From Actinomycetes bacterium (GTDB lineage Bacteria; Actinomycetota; Actinomycetes; S36-B12): 20,338 nt of DNA. Positions 13,688 through 20,338 of the stretch are shown piece by piece (the stretch's first letter is position 1; each line of letters opens with the position of its first letter). The translations under genes were made by a program, and so were the position numbers. The stretch spans positions 1 through 20,338 of the forward strand of contig JAUHZW010000011.1 of the NCBI GenBank assembly GCA_030425745.1, read 5' to 3'. Below the pieces are notes generated by a model, which saw only the letters and a list, made by a program, of their open reading frames with translations, searched no databases and was not told the origin of the DNA.

Positions 13688-15562
13688 ATGTCGGCGTACA
13701 CCGAGGCGCGAGACGTCGCACGTGAGGACCCGAGCGGGTTCTGGCTAGCCGAGGCGGACCGCATCGACTGGGCCGTGCCCCCGTCCGTGGGCCTCGACAC
13801 CACGCACGAGCCGCTGTACCGGTGGTTTCCCGACGGTGAGCTGAACACCTGCGCCAATGCGGTCGACCGGCATGTGGCCGCCGGGCGTGGAGACACAGTC
13901 GCGATCATCCACGACAGCCCGCTCACCGGCACCGTCCGGCGCATCACCTATGCGGAACTGCTCGACGAGGTGTCCCGATTCGCGGGGGTACTGGCCGGCC
14001 TGGGCGTGACCGTCGGGGATCGAGTGCTGCTGTATCTCCCGATGGTGCCGGAGGCGGTTGTCGCCATGCTTGCGTGCGCACGCCTCGGGGCGGTGCACTC
14101 CGTCGTGTTCGGCGGGTTCGCCCCGGCGGAACTGGCCGTGCGCATCGATGACGCACGACCGACCGTCATCGTCGCGGCCAGTTGCGGCATCGAGCCGAGC
14201 CGGGTGATCGAGTACCTGCCGATGGTCGATGAAGCCTTGACCCTCACTGACCATCAGCCGCGGGCTCGGGTCGTCCTGCAGCGCGAGCAGGCCCCGGCCG
14301 TGCTGGGCCCGATCGACCACGACTGGGCAGAGGCGATGGCACGCGCCGTCCCTCACGATCCGGTCCCGGTGAAGGCCACGGATCCGCTCTACATCCTGTA
14401 CACGTCGGGCACCACCGGCAGACCCAAGGGGGTGGTGCGCGACAACGGAGGTCATGCGGTGGCGATGGCCTGGTCCTTCGAGAACGTCTACGGAATGGGG
14501 CCCGACGATGTGTGGTGGGCGGCGTCCGACGTCGGCTGGGTGGTGGGTCACTCCTACATCGTCTATGCGCCGCTGATCACGGGGGCGACCACGGTCATGT
14601 ACGAGGGCAAGCCGGTCGGCACCCCGGATGCGGGGGCCTTCTGGCGCGTGGTCGCCGACCACGGCGTGCGCGGTCTGTTCACCGCACCGACCGCCATCCG
14701 GGCGATCAAGAAGGAGGATCCCAGCGGCAGCCACCTCGACCGCTACGACGCCGGCACTCTCCGTGCGCTGTACCTCGCCGGGGAGCGACTGGACCCCGAC
14801 ACGTACCTCTGGGCATCCGAGCGGCTGCAGGTGCCGGTGGTCGACAACTGGTGGCAGACGGAGACGGGCTGGCCGATCGCGGCCAACCTGAGGGGGCTGG
14901 ATCCGATGCCCATCAAGCCGGGCTCGCCATCGGTGCCCGTCCCGGGCTTCGATGTCCGCATCGTCGGATCGGACGGCGGAGTCCTGCCCGCGGGGCAGGA
15001 CGGCGCCATCGTCATCCGGCTGCCGCTGCCGCCGGGCACTCTGCCGACGCTCTGGGGCGATGACGAGCGGTTCGTCGACTCGTACCTCAGCGCCTATCCC
15101 GGCTGCTACACGACCGGTGACGGCGGCTATGTCGATGAGGACGGCTACGTGTACGTGATGGGTCGCACCGACGACGTCATCAACGTCGCCGGTCACCGTC
15201 TCTCGACCGGATCGATGGAGGCGGTCGTTGCGAGCCATCCGGACGTCGCCGAGTGTGCCGTGATCGGAGTGCACGACGACCTCAAGGGCCAGATCCCGCG
15301 GGCATTCGTCGTCCTGAAATCCGGCTCGGAGGCGGATCCGGAGGCGCTGCAGAGCGAGATCGTGGCAGCGGTGCGCGACCAGATCGGGCCGGTGGCCGCG
15401 TTGAAGGAGGTGGTCATCGTCCCCGGACTGCCGAAGACCCGCTCGGGCAAGATCCTGCGTCGCACCATGCGCGGGATCGCCGATGGTCGTCCGGAACCGG
15501 TTCCCGGGACCATCGAGGACGTGCGCGTGCTCGAGGCCATCACGCCGCTGCTGCGACCGTGA
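13688..15562 (+). CDS. prpE: Propionyl-CoA synthetase-like acyl-CoA synthetase
   Basis: A 624-residue AMP-forming acyl-CoA synthetase of the acetyl/propionyl-CoA group, close to PrpE in length and motifs. An N-terminal ACAS-type region contains DPSGFWLAEADRIDW. The P-loop YTSGTTGRPKG is at residues 238-248. DVGWVVGHSYIVYAPL and VDNWWQTETGWPIA line the acyl and adenylate sites, and TGDGGYVDEDGYVYVMGRTDDVI covers the hinge. The C-terminal catalytic lysine is Lys588 in TRSGKILRR. The ATG has GGAGAGG about seven bases upstream. Propionate is the likely substrate by similarity, but other short acids are possible. It ends 54 bases before the CaiB cassette, and its stop codon lies within the Crp-like palindrome. 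Confidence 0.88.
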   Translation: MSAYTEARDVAREDPSGFWLAEADRIDWAVPPSVGLDTTHEPLYRWFPDGELNTCANAVDRHVAAGRGDTVAIIHDSPLTGTVRRITYAELLDEVSRFAGVLAGLGVTVGDRVLLYLPMVPEAVVAMLACARLGAVHSVVFGGFAPAELAVRIDDARPTVIVAASCGIEPSRVIEYLPMVDEALTLTDHQPRARVVLQREQAPAVLGPIDHDWAEAMARAVPHDPVPVKATDPLYILYTSGTTGRPKGVVRDNGGHAVAMAWSFENVYGMGPDDVWWAASDVGWVVGHSYIVYAPLITGATTVMYEGKPVGTPDAGAFWRVVADHGVRGLFTAPTAIRAIKKEDPSGSHLDRYDAGTLRALYLAGERLDPDTYLWASERLQVPVVDNWWQTETGWPIAANLRGLDPMPIKPGSPSVPVPGFDVRIVGSDGGVLPAGQDGAIVIRLPLPPGTLPTLWGDDERFVDSYLSAYPGCYTTGDGGYVDEDGYVYVMGRTDDVINVAGHRLSTGSMEAVVASHPDVAECAVIGVHDDLKGQIPRAFVVLKSGSEADPEALQSEIVAAVRDQIGPVAALKEVVIVPGLPKTRSGKILRRTMRGIADGRPEPVPGTIEDVRVLEAITPLLRP

Positions 15563-15572
15563 CGCACGTCAC
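15559..15572. promoter_or_regulatory. Crp/GlxR-like palindrome GTGA-N6-TCAC
   Basis: GTGACG-CA-CGTCAC is a perfect inverted repeat and contains GTGA, six bases, TCAC, the core of the Crp/GlxR family site. It overlaps the stop codon of the synthetase gene. Its centre is 51.5 bases upstream of the CaiB ATG, which is also the predicted transcription start. Binding by a cAMP-receptor-type regulator is inferred. Confidence 0.45.
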
Positions 15573-15577
15573 CTGAT

Positions 15578-15610
15578 ATTGGATACATTTCGCTCCAGAT
15601 TGGATACAAT
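15578..15610. promoter_or_regulatory. Tandem GntR-type operators in the caiB-operon promoter
   Basis: ATTGGATACATT (15578-15589) and ATTGGATACAAT (15599-15610) are near-identical 12-mers 21 bp apart, about two helical turns. The second is a near-palindrome with ATTG and CAAT arms, a form common for FadR/FCD-type GntR operators. They stand out as AT-rich in GC-rich DNA. The second covers the predicted -10, so binding should repress. The FCD-type GntR gene two positions downstream in the text of the operon (16768) is the natural candidate regulator. Confidence 0.65.
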
Positions 15611-15616
15611 CCGTCC
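15605..15616 (+). promoter_or_regulatory. -10 element TACAAT for a leaderless caiB transcript
   Basis: TACAAT at 15605-15610, followed by six bases and the ATG at 15617, is a good actinobacterial -10 and would give a leaderless mRNA. No ribosome-binding site precedes this ATG. A TTGGAT in the first operator is 20 bp upstream, long for a -35. Confidence 0.5.
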
Positions 15617-16771
15617 ATGCCTGGCGCTCTGGACGGTCTTCTCGTCGCGGATTTCTCCCGCGTTCTCGCCGGTCCGTACGCCACGATGCTGCTGGCCGAT
15701 CTCGGCGCGACGGTGGTCAAGGTCGAGCGACCGGGATCGGGGGACGACACCCGCGGATGGGGGCCGCCCTTCGCCGCCGATGGGCAGGCGACCTATTTCC
15801 AGGCCGTCAACCGCAACAAGCGGTCCATCGCCCTCGATCTGACCGATCCCGCCGATGCTGAGGTGGCCACCCGTCTGGCCGACACCGCCGACGTGCTCGT
15901 CGAGAACTACCGGCCGGGCTCGCTGAAGCGGTTCGGGCTGGACGCGGAGTCCGTCTGCGCGCGCAATCCTCGGGCGGTCTACTGCACCATCACCGGCTTC
16001 GGATCTGGCGAGGGGGCTGCCCTGCCGGGCTATGACCTGCTCGTGCAGGCCATGGGCGGTCTGATGAGCATCACCGGAACCGATCAGCCCACCAAGGTGG
16101 GTGTGGCGCTGGTCGATGTCCTTACCGGCCTGCATGCCACCGTGGGAATCCTCGCGGCGTTGCAGCATCGCGAGCGCACGGGTGAGGGGCAGCAGTTGGA
16201 GATCTCCCTGCTCGGCAGCCTGCAGTCCTCGCTCGTCAACCAGATCTCCTCGGTGCTCGGCGCCGGCACCGTCCCGACCTACCTCGGCAACGCGCACCCC
16301 TCCATCGCCCCCTACGAGGTCTTCCGGGCGGCCGACCGCCCGATGATCCTCGCGGTCGGCAACGACGGGCAGTTCGCCCGCCTGGTCGAGGTCCTGGATC
16401 GTCCCGAACTGGCCTCCGACAGCCGCTATGCCACGAACACGGCGAGGGTCGAGAACCGCACGACCCTCGTGGCGACCATCGAGGAGGTCCTGAGCACGCG
16501 GAGTGCGGACGAGTGGCAGGGCCTCATCACTGCTGCCGGTGTTCCGTGCGGTCCCATCAACGACATCGCGCAGGGGATCGCCCTGGCTGACTCCCTCGGC
16601 CTGGATCCGGTCATCGACATCGCCGACCCACGGCGATGCGAGCCGCACCGCCAGATCGCGAATCCGGTCGACTACTCAGCGACGCCCGTGGCCTACCGCT
16701 CAGCCCCTCCGGACCTCGACGAGGACCGCTCCGAGGTCCTGCGCCTGCTCGGCATGGGGGAGCGATCATGA
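15617..16771 (+). CDS. CaiB/BaiF family CoA-transferase (glutarate CoA-transferase-like)
   Basis: A 384-residue family III CoA-transferase. These enzymes move CoA between acyl groups through an aspartyl-CoA intermediate. The N-terminal ALDGLLVADFSRVLAGPYATMLLADLGATVVKVE and GDDTRGWGPPF segments are typical, and the catalytic aspartate is Asp140 in PGYDLLVQAMGGLMSITG. The C-terminal region includes GVPCGPINDI. Because a glutaryl-CoA-dehydrogenase-like gene is cotranscribed, the likely reaction is succinyl-CoA plus glutarate to glutaryl-CoA plus succinate, as for mammalian SUGCT and bacterial homologues; this is inferred from context, not proven by the sequence. It is the first gene of the regulated operon and overlaps the GntR gene by ATGA. 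Confidence 0.88.
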   Translation: MPGALDGLLVADFSRVLAGPYATMLLADLGATVVKVERPGSGDDTRGWGPPFAADGQATYFQAVNRNKRSIALDLTDPADAEVATRLADTADVLVENYRPGSLKRFGLDAESVCARNPRAVYCTITGFGSGEGAALPGYDLLVQAMGGLMSITGTDQPTKVGVALVDVLTGLHATVGILAALQHRERTGEGQQLEISLLGSLQSSLVNQISSVLGAGTVPTYLGNAHPSIAPYEVFRAADRPMILAVGNDGQFARLVEVLDRPELASDSRYATNTARVENRTTLVATIEEVLSTRSADEWQGLITAAGVPCGPINDIAQGIALADSLGLDPVIDIADPRRCEPHRQIANPVDYSATPVAYRSAPPDLDEDRSEVLRLLGMGERS

Positions 16772-17454
16772 GCGTTCGACTGACGGCCCAGGATGCGGTC
16801 CTGGCGCGCCTGCGTGATGACATCCTCACCGGAGTGCTCGGTCCCGGAGACCAGTTGGTCCAGGAGGCCCTGGCTGAGCGTTACGGGGTCTCCCGGGTGC
16901 CACTGCGCGAAGCGCTCAAGACCCTGGAGTCCGAGGGACAACTGGTCTACTACCCGCATCGCGGCTACTTCGTGGTCGAACTCAGCGTCGACGACCTCCG
17001 GGAGGTCTACCAGCTCAGGGCCCTGCTGGAGGACGCCGCCCTCCGGGCGGCAGTTCCGGCGCTCGATGACCAGGACGTCCAGCACATCAGCACACTGTCC
17101 GAGGAGATCGACCAGGCCGCGGCAGACGGTGATGTCATCGCGATGACGGATGCGAACCGTCGGTTCCACTTCGCCATGTACGACGCCGCGGGGATGCCGC
17201 GGCTCTCCCGTCTCCTGCGCCAGCTGTGGGAGGCCACCGACGCCTACCGTGCGATCTACTACCAGGGCGAGGCCAATCGACATCGCGTGACCGACGAGCA
17301 CTCGGCGATGGTCCTGGCTCTCCGCGCCCGAGACATCGACCGCCTCGTGGCTCTGCACGACGAGCACCGCACGCACTCCGTTGCCGTCGTCGAGGCGCAA
17401 CTGAACCCCCGTGACCACATCCCTCATCGCACCTACCCCCGGGAGAACCCATGA
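16768..17454 (+). CDS. GntR-family (FCD domain) transcriptional regulator
   Basis: A 228-residue GntR regulator of the FadR/FCD subfamily. The winged helix-turn-helix occupies about residues 5-75 (VLARLRDDILTGVLGPGDQL, ALAERYGVSRVPLREALKTLESEGQL, the wing PHRGYFV). The all-helical FCD domain follows and has metal- or ligand-binding-type histidines in RFHFAMYDAAG, DEHSAMVLAL and HDEHRTH. The start ATG 16768 is preceded by GGGGGAG and overlaps the CaiB stop. Its stop overlaps the next gene in the same way. Lying inside the operon it probably controls, it should be autoregulated through the two 12-bp sites at 15578-15610. The effector is likely an acyl-CoA or dicarboxylate, such as glutarate, but this is a guess. 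Confidence 0.9.
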   Translation: MSVRLTAQDAVLARLRDDILTGVLGPGDQLVQEALAERYGVSRVPLREALKTLESEGQLVYYPHRGYFVVELSVDDLREVYQLRALLEDAALRAAVPALDDQDVQHISTLSEEIDQAAADGDVIAMTDANRRFHFAMYDAAGMPRLSRLLRQLWEATDAYRAIYYQGEANRHRVTDEHSAMVLALRARDIDRLVALHDEHRTHSVAVVEAQLNPRDHIPHRTYPRENP

Positions 17455-18626
17455 GCAAGGCACCCCAGACTCCGGCGCAGCTGCTGGACATCGACCACCT
17501 GCTGAGTGAGGAGGAGCGGGCGATCCGTGACGTGGTCCGGGACTACGTGGACTCCCGCATCCGCCCGGAGATCGCGGACTGGTTCGAGACCGGGGAGATC
17601 CCGGCGCGTGAACTGGCCCGTGAACTCGGGCAGCTCGGCGTCCTCGGAATGCACCTCGAGGGCTACGGATGCCAGGGCACATCAGCGGTCTCCTACGGGC
17701 TGGCCTGCCTGGAACTGGAGGCGGGTGACTCCGGCATCCGATCGCTCGTCAGCGTCCAGGGCTCGCTGGCGATGTACGCGATTCACGAGTTCGGCTCCGA
17801 GGCACAGAAGCAGGAGTGGCTGCCGCGCATGGCCGCGGGCGATGCCATCGGCTGCTTCGGGCTGACCGAGGCCGACTTCGGCTCCAATCCGGCCGGGATG
17901 CGCACGAGCGCCCGTCGTGACGGCGACGACTGGATCCTGGACGGCTCGAAGATGTGGATCACCAACGGCAATGTCGCCGACGTCGCTGTCGTCTGGGCCC
18001 GCACCGACGATGGCATCCGCGGGTTCGTCGTCCCCACGGACACACCGGGATTCTCCGCGAACCTGATCCACAAGAAGATCTCCCTGCGCGCGTCGGTCAC
18101 GAGTGAGCTGGTCCTCGAGGGTGTCCGTCTCCCCGGGGATGCGGTGCTGCCCGAAGTGGCCAGTCTTCGTGGCCCCCTCTCCTGCCTCAACGAGGCGCGC
18201 TACGGCATCGTCTTCGGGACATTGGGTGCGGCCCGCGACTGCCTGCAGACCGCGATCGACTACTCGATCGACCGGGTGCAGTTCGACAAGCCGATCGGGG
18301 GCTACCAGCTCACGCAGAAGAAGCTCGCGGACATGGCGCTGGAGTGGGGCAAGGGCATGCTTCTCGCCCTGCATCTCGGCAGGCTCAAGGACGAGCACCT
18401 GATCCGTCCCGAGCAGGTCAGCGTGGGCAAGCTCAACAACGCCCGGGAATCCCTCGAGATCGCCCGCCAGTGCCGCGGCATCCTCGGCGGCAACGGCATC
18501 ACCCTGGAGTACCCGATCATCCGGCACATGAACAACCTCGAGTCGGTGTACACCTACGAGGGCACGAATGAGATGCACACGCTCGTCGTCGGTGAAGCGC
18601 TCACGGGTCTGGCGGCCTACCGATGA
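17451..18626 (+). CDS. gcdH: Acyl-CoA dehydrogenase, glutaryl-CoA dehydrogenase-like
   Basis: A 391-residue FAD-dependent acyl-CoA dehydrogenase most like glutaryl-CoA dehydrogenase, which oxidises and decarboxylates glutaryl-CoA to crotonyl-CoA. The GCDH hallmark segment GIRSLVSVQGSLAM carries Arg97 and Ser98, matching the human Arg94/Ser95 pair that holds the distal carboxylate. FAD-contact motifs are CFGLTEADFGSNP and WITNG. The substrate and flavin loop includes DRVQFDKPIGGYQL, and the catalytic base is Glu370 in TYEGTNEMH. ILGGNGITLEYPIIRHMNNLE is also typical. The ATG is coupled to the GntR gene and preceded by GGGAGA. The next gene overlaps its stop. The arginine makes an ordinary fatty acyl substrate less likely. 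Confidence 0.88.
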   Translation: MSKAPQTPAQLLDIDHLLSEEERAIRDVVRDYVDSRIRPEIADWFETGEIPARELARELGQLGVLGMHLEGYGCQGTSAVSYGLACLELEAGDSGIRSLVSVQGSLAMYAIHEFGSEAQKQEWLPRMAAGDAIGCFGLTEADFGSNPAGMRTSARRDGDDWILDGSKMWITNGNVADVAVVWARTDDGIRGFVVPTDTPGFSANLIHKKISLRASVTSELVLEGVRLPGDAVLPEVASLRGPLSCLNEARYGIVFGTLGAARDCLQTAIDYSIDRVQFDKPIGGYQLTQKKLADMALEWGKGMLLALHLGRLKDEHLIRPEQVSVGKLNNARESLEIARQCRGILGGNGITLEYPIIRHMNNLESVYTYEGTNEMHTLVVGEALTGLAAYR

Positions 18627-20065
18627 GCCCCCGCCTGCTCACCTCGGTGATCGACGGGGCTGCGGTCGCAGGCTCCGACGAGCGCCCCGACATCAACCCG
18701 TCGGACGTGTCCGACATCGTCGCGATCGCCAGTTCCGCGGACGCGCAGATGGCGGCCGATGCTGTCGCGGCTGCCCGTGCGGCTCTGCCTGCCTGGTCCT
18801 CCACGACGCCCTGGGAGAAGTCGGTGGTCCTGGATCGCGCGGGCAGCGAGGTGATGGGGCGGGCAGACGAGCTCGGTGACCTGCTGGCGCGGGAGGAGGG
18901 CAAGACCTACCCCGAGGCCCGCGGCGAGGTCATGCGCGCCGGGCAGATCCTCAAGTACTACGCGGGCGTCGTGCTCCAGCCGCATGGTCTCGCGCTGGAC
19001 TCGGTACGTCCGGGTATCGAGGTGACCGTCACGCGCGAGCCGGTCGGCGTCGTCAGCGTGATCACGCCCTGGAACTTCCCGATCGCCATCCCGGCCTGGA
19101 AGATCGCGCCCGCTCTCGCCTTCGGCAACACCGTGGTCTTCAAACCCGCCGATCTCGTTCCTGCGAGCGCCTGGGAACTCGTGGACATCCTCAATCGCGC
19201 CGGGCTGCCCGACGGGGCTCTCAACCTCCTGTTGGGTCGCGGATCGGTCCTCGGCCCGGTCATGACCCGCGGAGTCGATGCGATCACCTTCACCGGGTCG
19301 ATCCCGGTCGGCCGCGGAATCCTGGCAGACACGATCGACACGGGCGCCAAGGTCCAGCTCGAGCTCGGCGGCAAGAACCCGCTGGTCATCACCGACCACG
19401 CGGATCTCGAGGTCGCGGTCGAGTGCGCTGTCCAGGGTGGTTTCGGCTCCACCGGTCAGCGGTGCACCGCCTCGTCGATCCTGGTCGTGACCGCTGGCAT
19501 CCACGACGCGTTCATCGAGGCCATGGAGCGCCGGATGGCTGCATGGACGGTGGGCGATGCGCGCCGGGAGGGCATCGACATGGGTCCCGTCGTTGATCCT
19601 GACCAATTGGCCCAGGACGAGCGGTACCTGCAGGTGGCGCGGAGCGAGGGCGCGCGCGTCATCGGGGGAGTGCGCCTGGAATCCGCCGTGGACGGCCACT
19701 ACCTCACCCCGGCACTGGCCGTGGGCACGTCGATGAGCGACACGATCAACACCGAGGAGGTGTTCGGCCCGGTGATGTCAGTCGTGCGCGCCGGGGACTA
19801 CGAGGAGGCGCTGGCGGCGGCCAACGCCAGCACCATGAACCTGTCTGCCGGCATCGTCACGACCGATCTCGCCGAGGCGAGCCACTTCAAGCGGCACTCC
19901 AAGGCCGGCATGGTCATGGTGAACCTGCCGACGGCGGGCGTCGACTTCCACGTGCCGTTCGGCGGCCGCGGTCAGAGCAGCCATGGTCCACGCGAGCAGG
20001 GCACGGCCGCGGTCGAGTTCTTCACCACGTCGAAGACGTCGTACACCGCGCCGGGGGCCCCGTAG
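18623..20065 (+). CDS. NAD(P)-dependent semialdehyde dehydrogenase
   Basis: A 480-residue aldehyde dehydrogenase. The active-site glutamate is Glu247 in QLELGGKNP and the nucleophile is Cys281 in GSTGQRCTASS. The cofactor segments VITPWNFPIAIPAWKIAPAL and FTGSIPVGR are intact. The end GGRGQSSHGPREQGTAAVEFFTTSKTSY resembles alpha-ketoglutaric semialdehyde dehydrogenases such as Bacillus subtilis YcbD, but succinate or glutarate semialdehyde dehydrogenases are close relatives. In this operon glutarate semialdehyde is the substrate that would feed the CoA-transferase and GcdH directly. The exact aldehyde is not decided by sequence. The ATG overlaps the gcdH stop, making it the fourth gene of the ATGA-coupled chain. 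No terminator is visible after it. Confidence 0.88.
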   Translation: MSPRLLTSVIDGAAVAGSDERPDINPSDVSDIVAIASSADAQMAADAVAAARAALPAWSSTTPWEKSVVLDRAGSEVMGRADELGDLLAREEGKTYPEARGEVMRAGQILKYYAGVVLQPHGLALDSVRPGIEVTVTREPVGVVSVITPWNFPIAIPAWKIAPALAFGNTVVFKPADLVPASAWELVDILNRAGLPDGALNLLLGRGSVLGPVMTRGVDAITFTGSIPVGRGILADTIDTGAKVQLELGGKNPLVITDHADLEVAVECAVQGGFGSTGQRCTASSILVVTAGIHDAFIEAMERRMAAWTVGDARREGIDMGPVVDPDQLAQDERYLQVARSEGARVIGGVRLESAVDGHYLTPALAVGTSMSDTINTEEVFGPVMSVVRAGDYEEALAAANASTMNLSAGIVTTDLAEASHFKRHSKAGMVMVNLPTAGVDFHVPFGGRGQSSHGPREQGTAAVEFFTTSKTSYTAPGAP

Positions 20066-20074
20066 GCTCAGACC
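20063..20074 (+). promoter_or_regulatory. Putative -10 for a leaderless transcript
   Basis: TAGGCT at 20063-20068 overlaps the end of the aldehyde dehydrogenase gene and is followed by six bases and the ATG at 20075. No Shine-Dalgarno is present and no clear -35 is seen. Confidence 0.4.
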
Positions 20075-20338
20075 ATGACGCGCGATTCCTTTCCGCCGGA
20101 GTACCTCGACGACATCTTCACCGAACCGGACCCGAGCAGCGACACCCTCACACATCTCGGTCCGCTCGCCGGCCTGGCCGGCACCTGGGAGGGGCTCAAG
20201 GGGTCGGACACCCACCCGCAGGCCGACGGTCCTGAGACCGAGTCGTACCTCGAGCGCTGGGTCTTCGAGCCGATCGACGCGCAGACGAACGGACCACAGC
20301 TGTACTACGGGCTGAGGTATCACACGCACATCCACAAG
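20075..20338 (+). CDS. Heme-binding beta-barrel (nitrobindin/FABP-like) protein, 3' end cut off
   Basis: The first 88 residues of a gene that runs off the right edge. They match the actinobacterial FABP-like heme-binding beta-barrel family (THAP4/nitrobindin type): a leader FPPEYLDDIFTEPDP, then LGPLAGLAGTWEG, where the GxWxG motif marks the first strand, and FEPIDAQTNGPQLYYGLRYHTHI. Family members bind heme b in a small barrel, and some isomerise peroxynitrite. The distal and proximal heme residues lie beyond the window, so binding cannot be judged. The GxWxG loop continues as LKGSDTHP rather than the GxGxxP of classical nitrobindins, so this may be the second actinobacterial subfamily. It appears to have its own leaderless promoter. 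Confidence 0.8.
   Translation, partial: MTRDSFPPEYLDDIFTEPDPSSDTLTHLGPLAGLAGTWEGLKGSDTHPQADGPETESYLERWVFEPIDAQTNGPQLYYGLRYHTHIHK

Noticed and set aside
13745..15274. Minus-strand open frame of about 500 codons opposite the acyl-CoA synthetase
   Set aside because: It mirrors a gene with complete catalytic motifs and shows a biased His/Arg/Asp composition without recognisable domains or a ribosome-binding site.
15559..15572. Transcription terminator after the acyl-CoA synthetase gene
   Set aside because: The inverted repeat has only 6-bp arms and a 2-base centre and no T-run. The GTGA-N6-TCAC form fits a protein-binding site better.

Overview
The window is a high-GC actinobacterial chromosome segment. 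The gene order rplS, lepB, lepB, rnhB, yraN, comM, dprA, xerC, an opposed M23 peptidase gene, rpsB, tsf, pyrH, frr, cdsA, rlmN is the conserved actinobacterial order also known from Mycobacterium tuberculosis (the Rv2904c to Rv2879c region). The genus cannot be fixed from the sequence alone.

Layout. Bases 1-29 may be the first codons of a leftward gene (phosphoglucomutase-like, weak). Bases 30-295 hold a divergent intergenic region with a probable rplS promoter. Bases 296-7010 encode ribosomal protein L19, two tandem signal peptidases I, RNase HII, a YraN-family protein, ComM, DprA and a XerC-type recombinase; several stop and start codons overlap. A leftward secreted LytM/M23-like gene (6988-7524) converges on xerC and overlaps its end. 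A 334-base divergent region rich in hairpins precedes rpsB. Bases 7859-13000 carry the translation and membrane-lipid block rpsB-tsf-pyrH-frr-cdsA-rlmN. A small pore-loop potassium channel and a PrpE-type acyl-CoA synthetase follow (13040-15562).

The right end (15617-20065) is a compact catabolic cassette: CaiB-type CoA-transferase, FCD-type GntR regulator, glutaryl-CoA-dehydrogenase-like protein and aldehyde dehydrogenase, each overlapping the next by ATGA. Together they could convert a C5 semialdehyde (glutarate semialdehyde) to glutarate, glutaryl-CoA and crotonyl-CoA. Its promoter carries two near-identical 12-bp near-palindromes 21 bp apart, one overlapping the -10, and a GTGA-N6-TCAC site of Crp/GlxR type just upstream. 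This is the most informative accessory part of the window. The window ends inside a heme-binding beta-barrel (nitrobindin/FABP-like) gene.

Other points of interest are two mutually exclusive hairpins between rpsB and tsf; a recurring xAnnnT-N6-start pattern at genes without a Shine-Dalgarno, which suggests leaderless mRNAs; and paired TCCACA boxes with a 29-bp period in two intergenic regions. I saw no insertion sequence, prophage, CRISPR array, tRNA or rRNA gene, and no clearly novel multi-gene system. Most of the window is conserved core genome.
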